Shown: positions 1 through 5,942, counted from the stretch's first letter. The stretch is 8,723 nucleotides of DNA from Lentisphaerota bacterium (GCA_015061765.1 SUVZ01000141.1:1-8723); one strand, 5' to 3'. Program-made: numbers and translations. Notes: generated from the sequence alone by a model not told the origin.

Positions 1-124
1 CCTTCGTGATGTACGGCCTCGACACCTTCATCCGCCGCGACAGCTCCGTCTGCGAAACCCCAAGCTCCTTCATCCGCAACAAAATCTGCCGCAGAAACGC
101 AGATCCTATTTTGTCGATGTTCAT
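1..124 (-). CDS. XRE-family helix-turn-helix protein, N-terminal part (cut by window edge)
   Basis: Only the first 41 codons are in the window. The frame opens with ATG at 124-122 and runs off the left end without a stop. The peptide begins MNIDKIGSAFLRQIL and continues with a segment (residues 17-41) that has the look of an XRE/Cro helix-turn-helix: a first helix ending in MKELG, then VSQTELSRRM as helix 2 and KVSRPYITK as the recognition helix. Such proteins bind DNA as repressors, often as antitoxins that control their own operon. The only in-frame ATG after the upstream stop (148-146) is the one chosen, and no good Shine-Dalgarno precedes it. A decayed HepT-like fragment lies just upstream, which would suit a toxin-antitoxin setting, but the missing C-terminus prevents a family assignment. 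Confidence 0.7.
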   Translation of the reverse strand, partial: MNIDKIGSAFLRQILLRMKELGVSQTELSRRMKVSRPYITK

Positions 125-209
125 TGGTTTCGGGTCGAGGGTTAGTCAAAGTTGAATAGTAGTGTTTCTTAGCCGTGTAGAGGTGGAGATGGGGAGAAGT
201 GGTTTTTAT

Positions 210-319
210 TTAGGTAAAGTTTTTTATCGCCTCATTTATAGCATCACCAAAACTTTGAATCAACACACCCCTGAACCCTGCCATCCCCGTCCAATCGATT
301 TCAGGATGCGACATACGGA
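210..319 (-). pseudogene. Decayed HepT/DUF86-like toxin fragment
   Basis: A minus-strand frame ending in TAA at 212-210 encodes RMSHPEIDWTGMAGFRGVLI followed by QSFGDAINEAIKNFT. The stretch HPEIxWxxMAGFRxxLI resembles the C-terminal half of HepT-like (DUF86) HEPN RNases, where HPEIPW is followed by a helix carrying the R-X4-6-H active motif. Here the expected histidine position after the arginine reads Q (RGVLIQ), and the usual sequence after it is absent. The upstream part of the protein cannot be found, since the frame there runs into 22-bp repeats. I read it as a remnant of a toxin gene of the HepT/MntA type. Family resemblance is from memory of the motif and not from a search. It could instead be a short chance frame, but the match over about 17 residues argues against that. 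Confidence 0.45.
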
Positions 320-333
320 AATATCGGATTCTT

Positions 334-386
334 CTGTACTCCCTAAGCACTTTTCCTGTACTCCCTCGAGGGTTTTCCTGTACTCC
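334..386. repeat. Three phased 22-bp repeats, core CTGTACTCC
   Basis: The 9-mer CTGTACTCC occurs at 334-342, 356-364 and 378-386, exactly 22 bases apart each time. The first two units also share the next two bases (CT) and the closing TTTTC, so they match at 16 of 22 positions. The third keeps only the core. Unit 2 contains the perfect palindrome CCCTCGAGGG (363-372). Twenty-two bases is close to two helical turns, as in iterons or operator arrays. Since 22 is not a multiple of three, a coding repeat is unlikely. Confidence 0.75.
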
Positions 387-394
387 TAAATGAA

Positions 395-403
395 AGGGTC
401 TGT
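395..403. repeat. AGGGTCTGT copy, also found at 8026
   Basis: The 9-mer AGGGTCTGT at 395-403 recurs at 8026-8034 in the other intergenic stretch. Here it is followed by ATGGG instead of CCCC. It may be a degraded copy of a short genome-wide repeat, although a single 9-mer match in a window of this size has a modest chance of being random. Confidence 0.3.
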
Positions 404-411
404 ATGGGCAA

Positions 412-435
412 CGCAAAGGATTTAAGTCCCTTGCG
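412..435 (-). terminator. Hairpin just after proB, possible terminator
   Basis: Four bases after the proB stop codon, the minus-strand RNA can form a 9-bp stem, CGCAAGGGA (435-427) with UCCUUUGCG (420-412), and a 6-base loop. One pair is G-U, which is possible only in the minus-strand transcript, so the structure suits the proB mRNA. The bases that follow are UUGCCC, so a proper U-tract is missing. It may be a weak or factor-assisted terminator, or a 3' end stabiliser. Confidence 0.4.
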
Positions 436-439
436 GAAG

Positions 440-1249
440 CTACAGTGCCTTGCCAGGGACGAACGTTCCGACGTTCTTTCCGGCGAAGATGGCTTCAAGC
501 ACCCCGGCTTTACGTCCGTTGGCCATTACGACATTGGCTCCAGCCTCAGACGCCTTTTTCACAGCCTTAAGCTTGGAATCCATTCCACCCTTGGATAGAG
601 TTCCCTTCTGCCCTGCCTTCACAAGCTTGAGCGCATCACGGACCGAGTATATCTCAGGTACACGACGGCCGTTTTCGTCAAGGAGACCGTCAACCGTCGT
701 AAGCAGCACAAGGGCGTCAGCGCAGGTAAGCTTGGCGATCAGTGCGGAAAGCTGGTCGTTGTCACCGAAGGTAAGACCTTTGATCTCCTCATCCGCCACA
801 ACGTCGTTTTCGTTGATTACGGGAACGATACCGTTCTTCACAAGGTGATCCAGCACCCGGCGGACATTCGCTGCGCGGCGGCGTTCGTCAAAGTCGGCAT
901 GGGTAAGAAGCACCTGTCCGATCTGGACGCCCTTCTCCATGAACATACGCTCATATTCCGTGATGTAACGCGCCTGTCCGACCGCTGCGCACATCTGGAT
1001 ATCGTTCACGTCACTGGGGCGCGACTTAAGGCCAAGAGCCTCGACACCGGCGGCGACCGCACCCGAAGACACGAAAATCACCTCGCGTCCGGCGGCACGA
1101 AGCGCACATATGCCGGAAACTATGCGGCGAAGCGCCTGATAATCGGGACGCCCCGTCTTCTTTGCGATGGCATGCGTTCCGACCTTTACCACAACACGGC
1201 GCACATCCTTCAGCACGGCGCGCTCACGCAATAACGTATCTATACTCAT
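440..1249 (-). CDS. proB: Glutamate 5-kinase, short form without PUA domain
   Basis: Phosphorylates L-glutamate with ATP to glutamate 5-phosphate, the first and usually feedback-inhibited step of proline synthesis, in the cytoplasm. The 269 residues are one amino-acid-kinase fold. Visible motifs are VVVKVGTHA (residues 19-27, phosphate-binding lysine), SSGAVAAG (61-68), VINEND (144-149), TFGDNDQL (160-167) and SKGGMDSKL (219-227). The protein ends at about the end of the kinase domain, whereas the E. coli enzyme has about 367 residues with a C-terminal PUA domain. Single-domain ProB proteins are known in other bacteria. ATG at 1249 overlaps the preceding lipoprotein stop by 4 bases, and GGAAGGA lies upstream. 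The next enzyme, ProA, is not in the window. The identification is firm. The effect of losing PUA on regulation is not predictable from sequence. Confidence 0.93.
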   Translation of the reverse strand: MSIDTLLRERAVLKDVRRVVVKVGTHAIAKKTGRPDYQALRRIVSGICALRAAGREVIFVSSGAVAAGVEALGLKSRPSDVNDIQMCAAVGQARYITEYERMFMEKGVQIGQVLLTHADFDERRRAANVRRVLDHLVKNGIVPVINENDVVADEEIKGLTFGDNDQLSALIAKLTCADALVLLTTVDGLLDENGRRVPEIYSVRDALKLVKAGQKGTLSKGGMDSKLKAVKKASEAGANVVMANGRKAGVLEAIFAGKNVGTFVPGKAL

Positions 1250-1785
1250 TTTTTCCTTCCCAATATCGGTTGATTGAACTCAATCACGACATTGTAAATC
1301 CTTTCAGCGAGTTCGGGATCAGTCTCGAAAATGTTGTCTGGCTCGGAATACGTCTTGTTGTCGAAGGCGGCCCGAACAGCCACAAAGCGCCCATTGGACG
1401 GATTCTTGGTTTTCTTGAAGACCTTCTCCCGGTCGAAAAGACCGCCATTCACAAGGTCCTGAAACACCTCTCGCACATGATCTGCATCAACATTGTAGAC
1501 GCGCTCACGGTAGTTCGCAACCGTATCGCCGGCGATATCCTTCGCGAAACTGTCGGAAACGCGTCTTGCGGTGCCGGACTTGACCTCAACACGTCCTGAC
1601 CCTGTTATGCGCACATTGACACGTCGAATGGGTTCACGCGTGGCATTGTAGTAGTGGATCTCTATCCAGTTGAGAGGCGTAACCGTGACATCAACGTACG
1701 GATCCTCCCAGAAAAGCCCGCAGCCTGAAATGAACGCAGCAAAAGATGCGAGCGCCAACCCTCGCAGAAACCTCATAATTCTCAC
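1246..1785 (-). CDS. Predicted outer-membrane or periplasmic lipoprotein of unknown function
   Basis: I do not recognise this family. The 179-residue product has a signal peptide with basic start (RIMRFLR), a hydrophobic core (GLALASFAAFI) and a lipobox ISGC with Cys22 as the lipidation site, so it should be a lipoprotein facing the periplasm. Asp is not at +2 (the sequence is CGLF), so the outer membrane is likely if E. coli sorting rules apply. The mature part has a predicted beta-rich region (about 30-70, with HYYNATREPIRRVNVRITGSG) and a later helical region (90-115). I chose the GTG start at 1785: GGGAGG (1797-1792) lies 6 bases upstream and the start overlaps the coaX stop as GTGA. ATG at 1776 would be 15 bases from that site, and ATG at 1812 would lengthen the signal peptide with a poor charged extension. 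The stop overlaps proB by 4 bases. Confidence 0.75.
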   Translation of the reverse strand: MRIMRFLRGLALASFAAFISGCGLFWEDPYVDVTVTPLNWIEIHYYNATREPIRRVNVRITGSGRVEVKSGTARRVSDSFAKDIAGDTVANYRERVYNVDADHVREVFQDLVNGGLFDREKVFKKTKNPSNGRFVAVRAAFDNKTYSEPDNIFETDPELAERIYNVVIEFNQPILGRKK

Positions 1786-2552
1786 CGGAAACCTCCCTTT
1801 CCGCCTGCACAAAGTCTATCGGCGATCAATCCCGCGCCATGCAACGTAAGCGTGGCATCTATCGTGAAAGGCATGCCGATATTCTTCAGCACCCACTTTG
1901 CGAAACCGCCCGTCGCAACCAGATTGAATCCGGAACCGAAATTGACGCTCAGTTGATTAACGATCTCACGGACCATTCCCCTGTATCCGACGATTGCCCC
2001 GAAACGCATCGCCTCCTCTGTGCTGCTCCCAATCTTCGGACATTTCCCGCCAAGCTCCATCTTCGGGAGCTTCGCCGTACGTTCAAAAAGATAGTCGCGC
2101 ATCAAAGGAAATCCCGGCGCGATCACACCGCCTCGCCACACCCTGTCCGCCGTAATGACAGCGGCCGTGAACGCCGTACCGAAATCGCACACCAGCACGG
2201 GCGCGCCATACCGGTTGACAGCCGCAGCGGCATCCGCAAGGCGGTCCGCACCGATGGTCTCCGGTTTGGGATAATCGAGCGAAAGCCCCAGATCGGCGGA
2301 GGAAAAATCCTTGTAGGAAATCTGATGGAACGGGAATTTGCGGTCACGCGCAAACATCCGCCAGTCCTTGTCTAGTTTGGGAACCACACTAAGATAGGCA
2401 ACGCCGCCCACACCCTGTCCGGACAGCCTTTCCACCGCCTCAAACGCATCAGGCAAAGAGTCGTCGAAATGCGAAACGCACGAAACGCGGCCATTGGACC
2501 ACAGTCCGACAGCCGTGCTCGTATTTCCGACATCTACCGTTATGAATTTCAC
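1782..2552 (-). CDS. coaX: Type III pantothenate kinase
   Basis: Phosphorylates pantothenate with ATP, the committed first step of coenzyme A synthesis, in the cytoplasm. CoaX enzymes belong to the ASKHA fold, are insensitive to CoA feedback and usually need a monovalent cation. The 256-residue length is typical. Motifs are VDVGNTSTAVGLW (residues 6-18, phosphate loop), PETIGADRLADA (97-108), DFGTAFTAAVI (123-133, normally DxGTAxT), GGVIAPG (141-147), SSTEEAMRFG (176-185) and ATGGFA (213-218). The start codon is GTG at 2552-2550, in line with the MKFITVDVGNT start of the family. There is no Shine-Dalgarno sequence, and an extended -10 lies 8 bases upstream, so the mRNA is probably leaderless. 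The last codons overlap the downstream lipoprotein start by 4 bases, suggesting translational coupling. Confidence 0.95.
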   Translation of the reverse strand: MKFITVDVGNTSTAVGLWSNGRVSCVSHFDDSLPDAFEAVERLSGQGVGGVAYLSVVPKLDKDWRMFARDRKFPFHQISYKDFSSADLGLSLDYPKPETIGADRLADAAAAVNRYGAPVLVCDFGTAFTAAVITADRVWRGGVIAPGFPLMRDYLFERTAKLPKMELGGKCPKIGSSTEEAMRFGAIVGYRGMVREIVNQLSVNFGSGFNLVATGGFAKWVLKNIGMPFTIDATLTLHGAGLIADRLCAGGKGGFR

Positions 2553-2560
2553 GGCGTTGA

Positions 2561-2569
2561 ATTATATCA
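2561..2569 (-). promoter_or_regulatory. Extended -10 promoter of the coaX operon, leaderless configuration
   Basis: On the minus strand TGATATAAT covers 2569-2561, which is a consensus TATAAT with a TG extension. Only 8 bases separate it from the GTG of coaX, so transcription starting 6-8 bases after the -10 would begin at or within about two bases of the start codon. No clear -35 is seen at the expected distance (TTTTAA at 2589-2584), which is usual for extended -10 promoters. A weak hairpin with a mismatch followed by UAUUUUAA lies between rluB and this site, so the rluB group may partly read through. Confidence 0.7.
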
Positions 2570-2628
2570 TTTTTCACAGTCCATTAAAATAGACCCGGTA
2601 GGCCATGTCTTTCACCCCGTACATCAGG

Positions 2629-3354
2629 TCAACTCCGGAGCTGCTCAAGTTCGGATTCGGTAAGGTCGCGCCATTCGCCAGGCTTGAGGTTTTCATCAAG
2701 ACGAAGCTTGGATATCTGAACACGCTTCAACGAAAGCACCACAAGATGCGCCGCACTGCACATATACCGGATCTGGCGCTTGCGTCCTTCCTTGAGCTTG
2801 AAGAGCAGAAGATGCACGTTGTTCTCCTGCTTGCGAAGCACCTCGACCGGAACGGGACGCGTCACGTAACCATCCGGCATTGTCACAGGACCGCGCAGGA
2901 CATCCAGCTTGTCGTCACTCCATCGTCCGGCGGCACGGACGACATACGTCTTTTCATGCTCATAGCGCGGATGCGTAAGCTTCAAGGAAAGATCTCCATC
3001 GTTCGAAAGCAGGATCAGCCCTTCGGAATCCTTGTCCAGCCGCCCTACCGGAACAAGCCTTTCCTGCACCCGTCCCCTGATGAGATCGACAACCGTCATT
3101 CCGCCGAATGCGTCTGATGCGCTCGAAAGCACCCCCACCGGCTTGTACATCATGATTGTGCGCGACTTCTCGGCAGAGGCGGCAAGCGGACGTCCGTCAA
3201 CACGGATCGCAGCCTTCGCCGGATCGAAACGCGCACCCGGCTCAGTGCAGACGATCCCATCCACCGTAACTCGCCCTTCTGAGATTATGACCGCAGAATG
3301 CCGCCTTGAAGCCACGCCACGGTGCGCAAGTATGTTCTGAAGCCTTTCCTCCAT
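2629..3354 (-). CDS. 23S rRNA pseudouridine synthase, RsuA/RluB family
   Basis: Converts a uridine to pseudouridine in ribosomal RNA. RluB acts on 23S rRNA position 2605 in E. coli, while RsuA acts on 16S and RluE and RluF on other 23S sites. Sequence alone does not settle the target, though RluB is the commonest form in diverse bacteria. The 241 residues contain an N-terminal S4 RNA-binding domain (about 1-50, with LQNILAHRGVASRRHS) and the synthase domain with KPVGVLSS (71-78), the catalytic motif VGRLDKDSEGLILLSNDGDL (103-122, Asp107) and the RNA-contact motif EGRKRQIRYM (189-198). ATG at 3354 overlaps the mlaD stop by one base (TGATG). AGGAGGTG inside the end of mlaD (3369-3362) is a very strong ribosome site with 9-base spacing, so it can be translated independently as well as coupled. 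Confidence 0.9.
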   Translation of the reverse strand: MEERLQNILAHRGVASRRHSAVIISEGRVTVDGIVCTEPGARFDPAKAAIRVDGRPLAASAEKSRTIMMYKPVGVLSSASDAFGGMTVVDLIRGRVQERLVPVGRLDKDSEGLILLSNDGDLSLKLTHPRYEHEKTYVVRAAGRWSDDKLDVLRGPVTMPDGYVTRPVPVEVLRKQENNVHLLLFKLKEGRKRQIRYMCSAAHLVVLSLKRVQISKLRLDENLKPGEWRDLTESELEQLRS

Positions 3355-4421
3355 CAGAGCGCACCTCCTATGAGCGAACCGAACGAACTGATCGGAGTCG
3401 TATCTCGGTAATTGTCCACCACCTGACGGATGTCTTTGACGAGAGCCGTGACCTCATCGTACAGTTTTGAGTCCGCAGAGAGTTTCCCAAGTGTACCCTC
3501 ACCCTTCTGCAGACGAGACGCAACTGCAGCGAGGTCGGCAGATGCCGTAGAAAGGCGTTCGACAAGCACAGAAGCGTCTTCGGCAAGTTTGCCGTCTTCA
3601 GCGAGCTTCATCAGAAGACCGTTTCCGTCCTTTATCCGGTCCGTGACAGAACGTATGTTCTCCAGCGAACCCTTGAGGTCACGGTACACCGTATCGTCGG
3701 ATGAAAGAAGCTTTCCGACAGTGCCTTCGCCTCGCTCGACACGGGCGGCAATCGCCTTCGCCGATGTGAAGGTGTCGTTTACGGATACGACTGCGGTCTT
3801 TGCGGTCGCGACAGTCTCCTTGATATCCTGATAGACCGAATCATCGGAGGAAAGAAGCTTACCGACGGTACCCTCTCCGCGTTCAATGCGCGAGACCACA
3901 ATATTGATTTTCGCGACCGCCGCCTGAACATTGGTGACAATGTCACGGAGCTCCCCCCTGGACGTTATCTCACTTACGCTGTTCGCGATACGTCCAAGAT
4001 CCCGCATCCAATCCGTCGGAGGTTCACCGCGGAACACGGTCTGCTCCAGCGGAAGCTGTTCGCCCTCGCCCTCTTCGAGGAGAAGGTAATTGCCACCAAG
4101 AAGCGAAAAAGAAGCTACTGATATCCGGTACTTTTTGCGGAGCACAACGTTGGCGTCAATCTGTGCGCACATCCTTACGCGGGAGCCCTCAAGATTGATG
4201 CGGTCGATTGTTCCGACCTTCATGCCGCGGTACATTACGCTATCGCGCTCCTTGAGTCCGCCGACATCCGGAAACTCGATAAGCACTGGCACCTTTGCGC
4301 TCCCCACAAGGATGTCCACACCGGAAATGACAATCGTAAAATACGCCAACAGAGCCAATACGGCGGTCATGAACACGCCGACAATCGTCTCGGCAAAAAC
4401 TTCGCTTCTTTTCCTTTTCAT
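3354..4421 (-). CDS. mlaD: MlaD-like MCE protein with repeated C-terminal tail
   Basis: Membrane-anchored substrate-binding subunit of the lipid-transport ABC system, facing the periplasm. In E. coli the MCE domains of MlaD form a hexamer with a central pore. Residues 9-34 form one transmembrane helix after a basic start (MKRKR). The MCE domain covers about 43-118, with the core VGGLKERDSVMYRGMKVGTI (53-72) and FSLLGGNYLLLEEG (105-118). The tail (about 145-350) is predicted helical and carries four copies of a motif: RIERGEGTVGKLLSSDD (178-194), RVERGEGTVGKLLSSDD (227-243), a degenerate RIKDGNGLLMKLAEDGK (262-278) and RLQKGEGTLGKLSADSK (303-319). At 355 residues it is about twice the length of E. 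coli MlaD (183). It overlaps mlaF by 4 bases, with AGGAG upstream. Similar GEGTxGKL repeats occur in other bacterial MCE proteins. Confidence 0.9.
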   Translation of the reverse strand: MKRKRSEVFAETIVGVFMTAVLALLAYFTIVISGVDILVGSAKVPVLIEFPDVGGLKERDSVMYRGMKVGTIDRINLEGSRVRMCAQIDANVVLRKKYRISVASFSLLGGNYLLLEEGEGEQLPLEQTVFRGEPPTDWMRDLGRIANSVSEITSRGELRDIVTNVQAAVAKINIVVSRIERGEGTVGKLLSSDDSVYQDIKETVATAKTAVVSVNDTFTSAKAIAARVERGEGTVGKLLSSDDTVYRDLKGSLENIRSVTDRIKDGNGLLMKLAEDGKLAEDASVLVERLSTASADLAAVASRLQKGEGTLGKLSADSKLYDEVTALVKDIRQVVDNYRDTTPISSFGSLIGGAL

Positions 4422-5110
4422 ATCTCTCCTTTACTGGCGGATACGAGATCTCGCACCTCCGGCAGTTCAGACTTCATGAATTCCGACGGTTTTGCAATAA
4501 GCACAACACGTCCGTCCTTGAGCATCATAATCCTGTCCGCGAAAGAACATGCGCCGGAAAGGTCATGCGTAACAACAACGCTGGTCAGGCGGCGCTCGTC
4601 GTTCACCTTTCTTATCAGGCGGTGTATGTTCTGCGCTGTCACCGGATCAAGCCCGGATGTAGGCTCATCGTAGAGAACCGCATCGGCCTTGCGGACAATG
4701 GCGCGAGCAAGCCCGGCGCGTTTCACCATGCCGCCGGAAATTTCGGCCGGATACTTGTCTGCCGACTCCTCCAACCCGACGGCCTTCAGAGCCTCATCCA
4801 CAAACGCATCGATCTCGGAAGCGGAAAGCCGTGTCGTCTCTTTGAGCGGGAGAGCCACATTTTCCCGGACAGTCAGCCACGCAAGAAGCGCACCTCCCTG
4901 AAAAAGGTAACCGATGTGCGCCCCCTCCTTGACAGTCACCGAGCCTTCATCCGGCGCAAGGAGTCCAACAACGTGCTTGAGGGTCACCGACTTGCCCGTC
5001 CCTGACGGACCGACGATCGCTAGAATCTCACCATCGGCAACATCGAAGGTGACTCCGTCCAGCACCTTCACTCCTTCAAAGCTCTTATGGACATTTTCAA
5101 AGCGTATCAT
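4418..5110 (-). CDS. mlaF: Mla-type ABC transporter ATP-binding protein
   Basis: Cytoplasmic ATPase that powers the Mla lipid transporter by binding to MlaE. The 230 residues have every ABC element: Walker A GPSGTGKS (34-41), Q-loop YLFQGGALL (68-76, Gln71), signature EISGGMVKRAGLARAI (123-138), Walker B VLYDEPTSGLDP (145-156, catalytic Glu149) and the H-loop VVTHDLS (179-185, His182). The signature ISGGM and the FQGGALL segment are characteristic of the MlaF/TTG2A group rather than general importers. The start ATG at 5110 is four bases after the mlaE stop, and the stop overlaps mlaD by 4 bases, so mlaE, mlaF and mlaD are probably one transcript. The Shine-Dalgarno is weak (GAG), suggesting coupling to mlaE. 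It contains no stand-alone STAS partner, since MlaB is not encoded nearby. Confidence 0.95.
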   Translation of the reverse strand: MIRFENVHKSFEGVKVLDGVTFDVADGEILAIVGPSGTGKSVTLKHVVGLLAPDEGSVTVKEGAHIGYLFQGGALLAWLTVRENVALPLKETTRLSASEIDAFVDEALKAVGLEESADKYPAEISGGMVKRAGLARAIVRKADAVLYDEPTSGLDPVTAQNIHRLIRKVNDERRLTSVVVTHDLSGACSFADRIMMLKDGRVVLIAKPSEFMKSELPEVRDLVSASKGEI

Positions 5111-5114
5111 GGCA

Positions 5115-5894
5115 TCAGAACTCGAAATAGAAAAGCCTTGTTATCATGTAGCCGAACATAAGTATCAGCAGGAACGATATGATCACGCTGCGTTGCGTTG
5201 CCTTGCCCACGCCTACAGCACCGAGACGCGTGGCAAAACCCTGATGGCACGAAACCGTGCATATCACCACTCCGAACACCGTCGCCTTCAAGAGCCCCGT
5301 GAAAAGATCCTTGAGTTCCGCTATCGACATGGCACTCGACATGTACTGCGCAAACGGGACGTTCAGCTGGGTGTAGCCGACAAGTCCGCCGCCTATTACG
5401 CCAAGAACGCAGGCATAGAACGCAAGCAGCGGACTCATCACTAGAAGCGCAAACATCCGCGGCGCGACAAGATAGCGGACTGGCGGTATGGACATTATCT
5501 CAAGGGCGGCAATCTCGTCGTTCACCTTCATCGTGCCGAGCTCCGCCGCCATAGCGGATCCGACGCAGGCCGAGAGGCATATTCCGGTTACAAACGGCCC
5601 CATCTCGCGCAGAAGTGAAATCATCACCGTCGCCCCGAGGAACATCTCCTGATTGAACTTGCGCAAGGCAAGCCCCACCTGAAGACCGAGAATCATTCCC
5701 GTGAACAGTCCCACGACCGTAATTACAGGCAACGTGCGGATCCCCGTGGAATAAAGCTGCGAGAACATCGAACGGCGCGCATCGCCATTGACAAGCACAT
5801 GAGGCATATAGGCAAACGCCTCCGCCATCAGTCTGCCTGCGCGCCCGATGCCGGATAGGATGTTTCCATCTCCATCTTCACGTACTATCTTCAT
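5115..5894 (-). CDS. mlaE: Mla-type ABC transporter permease
   Basis: Inner-membrane permease of the MlaFED complex, moving phospholipid between the inner membrane and the MCE protein. The 259-residue length is typical. Hydrophobic segments lie at about 54-76, 85-115, 142-175 and 200-215 with a final one at 235-252. The family signature AAELGTMKVNDEIAALEIMSI (116-136) is very clear. The conserved NGDARRSMFSQLYSTGIRTLP segment (36-56) precedes the first helices. ATG at 5894 has no Shine-Dalgarno and lies 11 bases from a strong extended -10, so the message may be leaderless or nearly so. Met23 (at 5828) is an alternative start with no good ribosome site either. Genes in order E-F-D are arranged as in many Gram-negatives, but MlaC and MlaB genes are absent from the window. 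Confidence 0.95.
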   Translation of the reverse strand: MKIVREDGDGNILSGIGRAGRLMAEAFAYMPHVLVNGDARRSMFSQLYSTGIRTLPVITVVGLFTGMILGLQVGLALRKFNQEMFLGATVMISLLREMGPFVTGICLSACVGSAMAAELGTMKVNDEIAALEIMSIPPVRYLVAPRMFALLVMSPLLAFYACVLGVIGGGLVGYTQLNVPFAQYMSSAMSIAELKDLFTGLLKATVFGVVICTVSCHQGFATRLGAVGVGKATQRSVIISFLLILMFGYMITRLFYFEF

Positions 5895-5905
5895 GATTGC
5901 GGTAA

Positions 5906-5914
5906 ATTATACCA
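5906..5914 (-). promoter_or_regulatory. Extended -10 promoter of the mla operon
   Basis: TGGTATAAT on the minus strand (5914-5906) has a consensus TATAAT and a TG extension. The -10 lies inside the short inverted repeat GGTATAATTTACC (5913-5901). The distance to the mlaE ATG is 11 bases, predicting a 5' UTR of about 3-6 bases with no ribosome site. No convincing -35 is seen. The 48-base gap to the deacetylase stop holds no terminator. Confidence 0.65.
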
Positions 5915-5942
5915 AATACATACCGTTAGAGATAATATTTCT

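Noticed and set aside
363..372. CCCTCGAGGG palindrome as a separate operator
   Set aside because: It is a perfect 10-bp palindrome but lies within unit 2 of the 22-bp repeat and is not repeated in the other units, so I list it only as part of that array.
334..386. CRISPR-like array
   Set aside because: The identical part is only 9 bases with a 13-base interval, only three units exist and no cas gene is nearby, so this is far from CRISPR repeat and spacer sizes.
162..389. Plus-strand 75-residue frame across the gene-poor stretch
   Set aside because: No ribosome site, no recognisable motif, and it runs through the 22-bp repeats and antisense to the HepT-like fragment.
845..1234. Plus-strand open frame antisense to proB
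   Set aside because: It lies wholly across the strongly identified proB gene, has no family motif, and mirrors the GC-rich codon pattern of the minus strand. Other plus-strand frames over coaX, rluB, mlaD, mlaF, mlaE and the deacetylase (for example 7146-7784) were rejected for the same reason.
1776..1812. Alternative starts for the lipoprotein at ATG 1812 or ATG 1776
   Set aside because: The 1812 start adds a long charged extension ahead of the signal peptide and lies deep in coaX. The 1776 start is about 15 bases from the ribosome site, whereas GTG 1785 has ideal 6-base spacing and a GTGA overlap.
2553..2628. Riboswitch or attenuator upstream of coaX
   Set aside because: The gap of 76 bases is too short for a riboswitch, and the -10 lies only 8 bases from the start codon, leaving no room for a leader structure. 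Only a weak, mismatched hairpin is visible.
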